A stretch of DNA of 64,000 nucleotides from Bugulina stolonifera (Eukaryota > Bryozoa > Gymnolaemata > Cheilostomatida > Bugulidae), in the NCBI GenBank assembly GCA_935421135.1, contig OW285189.1, positions 16,947,072-17,011,071 on the forward strand, given 5' to 3'. The translations under genes were made by a program, and so were the position numbers. Of this stretch, positions 60,262 to 64,000 are shown one piece after another. The number at the start of each line of letters is the position of its first letter. The first letter of the stretch is position 1. Under the pieces are notes generated by a model that was not told the DNA's origin, did not search any database, and saw only the letters and a program-made list of their open reading frames with translations.

Positions 60262-63072
60262 ATGTTTAGAGTAATTCTCAGCATCCTTGCTCTGCTTGGT
60301 AAGTACTATTGTCTATCAGTAATGTTTAAAGATGTAATACATTTTCAAGTACAAAATTTATTTATTTTGATACTTGGAGATTATGCTGTTGCCAAACTGA
60401 TATATTGCCAATTGCTGAAATTAAATATCCCGTTCAACAGTTCATCCAGTGTTATACTGAGGCTGAAAACAAGTACACACATTGTACTGCGATCAAATAT
60501 GCTAAACATAGAAAATCAGAGATGGAGATAAAAGCTCACAAGAGCTGCAAGTGTGTGTGGAAAAAGTGGGCTTAATTTTCTCCCTACTATTTTTAGGTGG
60601 AGCCCAGGCAATAACGCAGGTTCTATGCGATGTCGAACGGAATGCCGGTTGCACCAATTGGTCGATGAATGATGTAATTAACTTTACTTAAACCGGACGC
60701 ACTGAGGGGTTTGCCAGCTGTGACAGGACATACAGGTAACTAGGCCGCTATTGGAAGATCTGAGGGCTATCAGAATTCCTGTATAAGGCAGCATTGCCAC
60801 CGAACTGTGAGAGACATAAAAATTTGTATTGAAACTTAAATTTTTGCTGCCATTGCAAAGGGATCATTTCTCGATACGCTGTTGCCCATGGAAAGTTGAC
60901 ATCACTCTTTTACTCAATCAATAGCAAGGCATATGGTCTTTTTAACCAATAGAATCGAAGCTTGAATATCATAATATAACTGTCAGATCAGTTTTCTGGG
61001 TAAGGATTTTTTGCATTTGATAATTATCAATTAACCATAAGGCTGGTCTCCATGATAAAAAATTTAATTTTGCTTTTATTAGAATTAAAATACAATACAC
61101 GCAAACAATATTTATTACAGTAAAACTAGAATTAGTAGCAATCACTGAAATCAGAAAATAGATAAGAATTTTTATATTAAATTTGGACTGTATTGAAAGC
61201 TTGTGAATATCTTGGCAAGCTCAGTTATAATAGCATTTCTTGAAACCTCCATAAGCACATCTAAACTGTGTAAATTAAAGAATTAGATGCTAAACTACAA
61301 GAACAGTAGCGACATACTGCCTAGAATACTCACAGTGATGATATCAGTAAAGTTATCCACCCCTATTTAGATGATAATTCTCACAACTTTTCTACTTTTA
61401 CCTTGACTCTATCACATGATAGCAGCAACATCAAGTAGTAACAGCTGCTATAATGGCAAATAGTCTCAATTTAGTAAAACTGATATTTACATGTATACAT
61501 GTAGCTCTATATGCCACAGGTCCTACACATAGAGCTAGTGGGTGAGCATGTTACACATTAGGTAAATAAATAGCCTATTTTAGCCTATAAAATTGCAAAT
61601 TCAAAAAGACCATTTAAAATTTGAAACACTGACTTTCATTGTTTAGGAATATTATTTAGCATATTTTGTTCTACAAACCAGTTTTTTATTTTATGATATT
61701 CTTAGTATAACCATGATAAAAACCTTGTTAAAATTTTCTGTTGATAATAACACAATGTGTGGTCTGGCATTCACTCCCTACAATGATGTCATTCATCATG
61801 ATGGCATGTAACCCAAAAGCCCAGCTGGTATTGTGCTAACTGGCCCAATTACTCCTGTGATTTTTTATAATATATTATGCAGTTCACAATCTCAAAATTT
61901 CAGGACAGTAAATCTTTAATGCATCATTTTACCGTAAACATGCTAGAAAATTTCTACTGTGTGTGAATTGCATGGTGGGGGGGGGGGTGCAAGCATCACT
62001 CTCCCACTCTTTAAAATTGTCCCGTGAGCACCAAGTTACAACCATATGCATGTATAAGTAATGTAGTAACATTACTGTATCATTACAATACTGCCTACTA
62101 TAACTTGTATCTGGTGATCAAATATTGTATTTTAGGGTAGTAGTTGACGTACCAAGTGGAGAGGTAGGATTCCAGTGTCGTTTCACTGTGCGAAATCCAT
62201 CACGAGGAAAGCATGTCTACAGCATATCTGACTCACCCACTGCTACAGGTAACACTTCATTTCATACAAGTATTACCTACATTGTACATAGTATTACTGT
62301 TGATGACCTGAATTCAGCACTAGTAGTAGTGTAATCACTATACAACATGTAGATGAAACAAACCTTTTCATAATATAGTATCAGGTAACGATCTGAGTAT
62401 AAACCTTGGTACAATATTGACTATCATGGTCAACTGTAAGTACACCTTTCCAACAGGTACGTGTATAAAACTAACTACATGTGTGTTTTATAGCTGCCAC
62501 TCCATCCAATGCCTACATCTCTGGAGTAGGTTTCGATGCTTCTGTAAGTTCAAAAGCAGATCCATTAACTGTTTGCAGCTATACTGACCTACATACAGAC
62601 ATTGGTGGCAATCGTTTCTACAGGTAAGTAGAGAGGCTTTCTGCACTAATAAGAAAGTAGATTAAAATACTTAATAATAATAGATAATGACCTTCAGCTG
62701 TATTACATGGTAGAATCAAGCAAATGAACACTTTAAAAACGTTTTATTTGATGCAAAGAAATCACTTATGTGTTCAAAATAACAATATACAATGTATATT
62801 ATATTGTACATGTAATACAGTTAATATACTGTTAAAAGAATAAGAGAAATATTGTATACCCTGTTCCATGATCTTGTAGTCAAGTTGAATACATCATTAA
62901 GAACAATGATATGAGAATGAACGCTACATCTGGCAGAGAAATAAATGAAAGTGGTTCAGAATGGTTCACACCGACTTCAAGTAAAATCTATATCGGGGTC
63001 AACAGACGTTATGCTGATGAAACTGATACTGGAACAGGGGTGTGTCAAGTACACTGTTCTACAATAGAATAA
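60262..63072 (+). pseudogene. Secreted six-cysteine family, copy D (in-frame stop in exon 2)
   Basis: Exons corresponding to the family: 60262-60298, 60597-60735, 62136-62248, 62494-62623, 62880-63072. All splice sites, phases (1-2-1-2) and the promoter are intact. Exon 2, however, carries TAA at 60689-60691, where copy A has a Leu codon. Lengths are unchanged, so this is a nonsense substitution, not a frameshift. A product would stop after ~45 residues. Intron 2 is enlarged to 1.4 kb by a dispersed repeat related to 23.1-23.7 kb. Closest to copy A, including the 3' flank. It may be a young pseudogene, an allele, or a sequencing error. Confidence 0.8.
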
Positions 63073-63684
63073 TATACAGATGAACCATAGCTCATCGTCT
63101 GCTGACATTCAGCTGACCGAAATCTGATGTTAAATCACGTTATTTACACTAAATCATCAACGTATTATAATATATGGGAGGTTTTTAGAAGGTTTTCCTC
63201 AAAATTTATGTAACCATGATATACTTATCTCTATATTATAATTGTGTAATGTAATATTCTCAACTTTCAATTGTATGCATAGTATTATTTGTAATTGTTC
63301 ACGGAATTGCATTCTTTTGACTTTCCAACTAATATTTCGTATTTAAAAAAACAACAATTAAATTACTAACAATAGTTTTGTGGCTAATGGCAGTTGTGCG
63401 CCCTTGTAATTCAATGAATAGACAACTCCAATGTACTTGCTCACCAGACTAGTCCACTTCCAAATACATCATCTTACATGCAGTATATATTACGTAGGTC
63501 TAGTCATAATTTGTATGGTTTATCTAACACCCAGTACAATTACAGTACTAAGTGCTACATTAGATTCCTATCTAGATTATATTTACATGTTATGTAATAA
63601 TACCATTGAAAAATGTTGGTGTGGGATAATATTTTAATGATGAATAGTAGTACAAGAGGCATATTTTATATATAGAGATTTAAT

Positions 63685-63735
63685 TCCTAATATTTCGTCA
63701 CTTGTCTAAGTAACATCATCAGAGGATGAATGAGG
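63685..63735 (-). mobile_element. Possible Penelope-like element tail (hammerhead-like core)
   Basis: The minus strand reads CTGATGA, then a 7-bp stem GTTACTT/AAGTGAC with loop AGAC, then GAAA. This is the core order of hammerhead ribozymes carried by Penelope-like elements. One extra U precedes the stem, and stem III with a cleavage site was not confirmed, so this is weak. Confidence 0.3.
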
Positions 63736-63969
63736 TTCTGAAAATTGGGGACTACTTTATATAATGGAAGTACATCAAAGAAAAAGCTAAGGCAGTGGAT
63801 TAGGTTAAGAGTAAAGCTACAAAGTTATTTACACAATAGAGCTATAAGATGAAAGGATAAAGTTATACTTCAAAGGCTAAATATTCAAACTATTGCTAAT
63901 AGATATAAAGTTAATTGCAGGTATAATAATTTTGCGTGAATATTTGGCTAGAGCTTCCTTTTATAAGGT

Positions 63970-64000
63970 TGCTTAGCTGGTGTAGTGGTAGCATGTTCTG
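63970..64000 (+). other. tRNA-like or SINE head cut by the window end
   Basis: GCTGGTGTAGTGGTAGCATG resembles a tRNA D-arm / A-box. The sequence stops at the window edge, so a tRNA gene cannot be told from a tRNA-derived SINE. Confidence 0.3.

Larger units (their letters stand above)
63073..64000. other. 3' flank of copy D and non-coding tail
   Basis: The first ~130 bp are homologous to the two halves of the copy A 3' flank on either side of the Maverick. The rest has no supportable gene apart from the tentative relic listed next. Confidence 0.5.

Overview
The window is AT-rich, intron-bearing animal DNA. It carries SH2/SOCS-box and ankyrin-repeat genes with GT-AG introns, hAT, mariner and LTR relics, and one complete Maverick/Polinton. 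The base composition, short introns, abundance of the word ACATGT and F54H12-type Maverick genes would suit a sponge or another early-branching invertebrate. That assignment is inference; no species-diagnostic gene is present.

Layout. 1-10 kb: mostly non-coding, with a 0.5 kb MITE at 4.6-5.1 kb and an SH2+SOCS-box gene (5992-6651, +). 10.4-18.3 kb: two minus-strand multi-exon genes. One is an ankyrin-repeat protein (10434-14089). The other is an unrecognised gene (16181-18293) with a 641-bp hAT MITE in one intron. A decayed mariner lies between them. 18.3-27.3 kb: non-coding and repeat-rich, including a 1.56-kb hAT element with an intact 8-bp target duplication and a 0.43-kb fold-back repeat. 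27.3-29.3 kb: copy A of a small secreted six-cysteine protein family. 29382-40243: a 10,862-bp Maverick/Polinton with ~0.71-kb GC-rich terminal inverted repeats and the 6-bp target duplication GTTAGA, inserted about 60 bp 3' of copy A. 42.5-45.0 kb: copy B (-). 45-51 kb: repeats, an 801-bp solo LTR and satellites. 51.2-53.0 kb: copy C (+). 53-60 kb: non-coding and repeats. 60.2-63.1 kb: copy D (+), which carries an in-frame stop in exon 2. 63.1-64 kb: non-coding, with a possible Penelope-like tail.

The Maverick has an intact particle-building and integration set: double-jelly-roll-type major capsid, candidate penton, pVI-like and pX-like small proteins, adenain-like protease, FtsK/A32-type ATPase, and a DD35E integrase with chromodomain. 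It also has a membrane protein, a basic coiled-coil protein, a 442-residue unknown and a small plus-strand gene. No family-B DNA polymerase is present between the intact ends. A ~740-bp near-perfect palindrome built from 31-bp repeats lies just inside the left terminal repeat. The near-identical terminal repeats and undamaged reading frames point to a recent insertion. Copy D keeps the equivalent uninterrupted 3' flank and so acts as a natural empty-site comparison.

The four secreted-protein copies share intron phases 1-2-1-2, and the TATA box starts exactly 82 bp before the ATG in every copy. This is the clearest host gene family here, and I do not recognise it.
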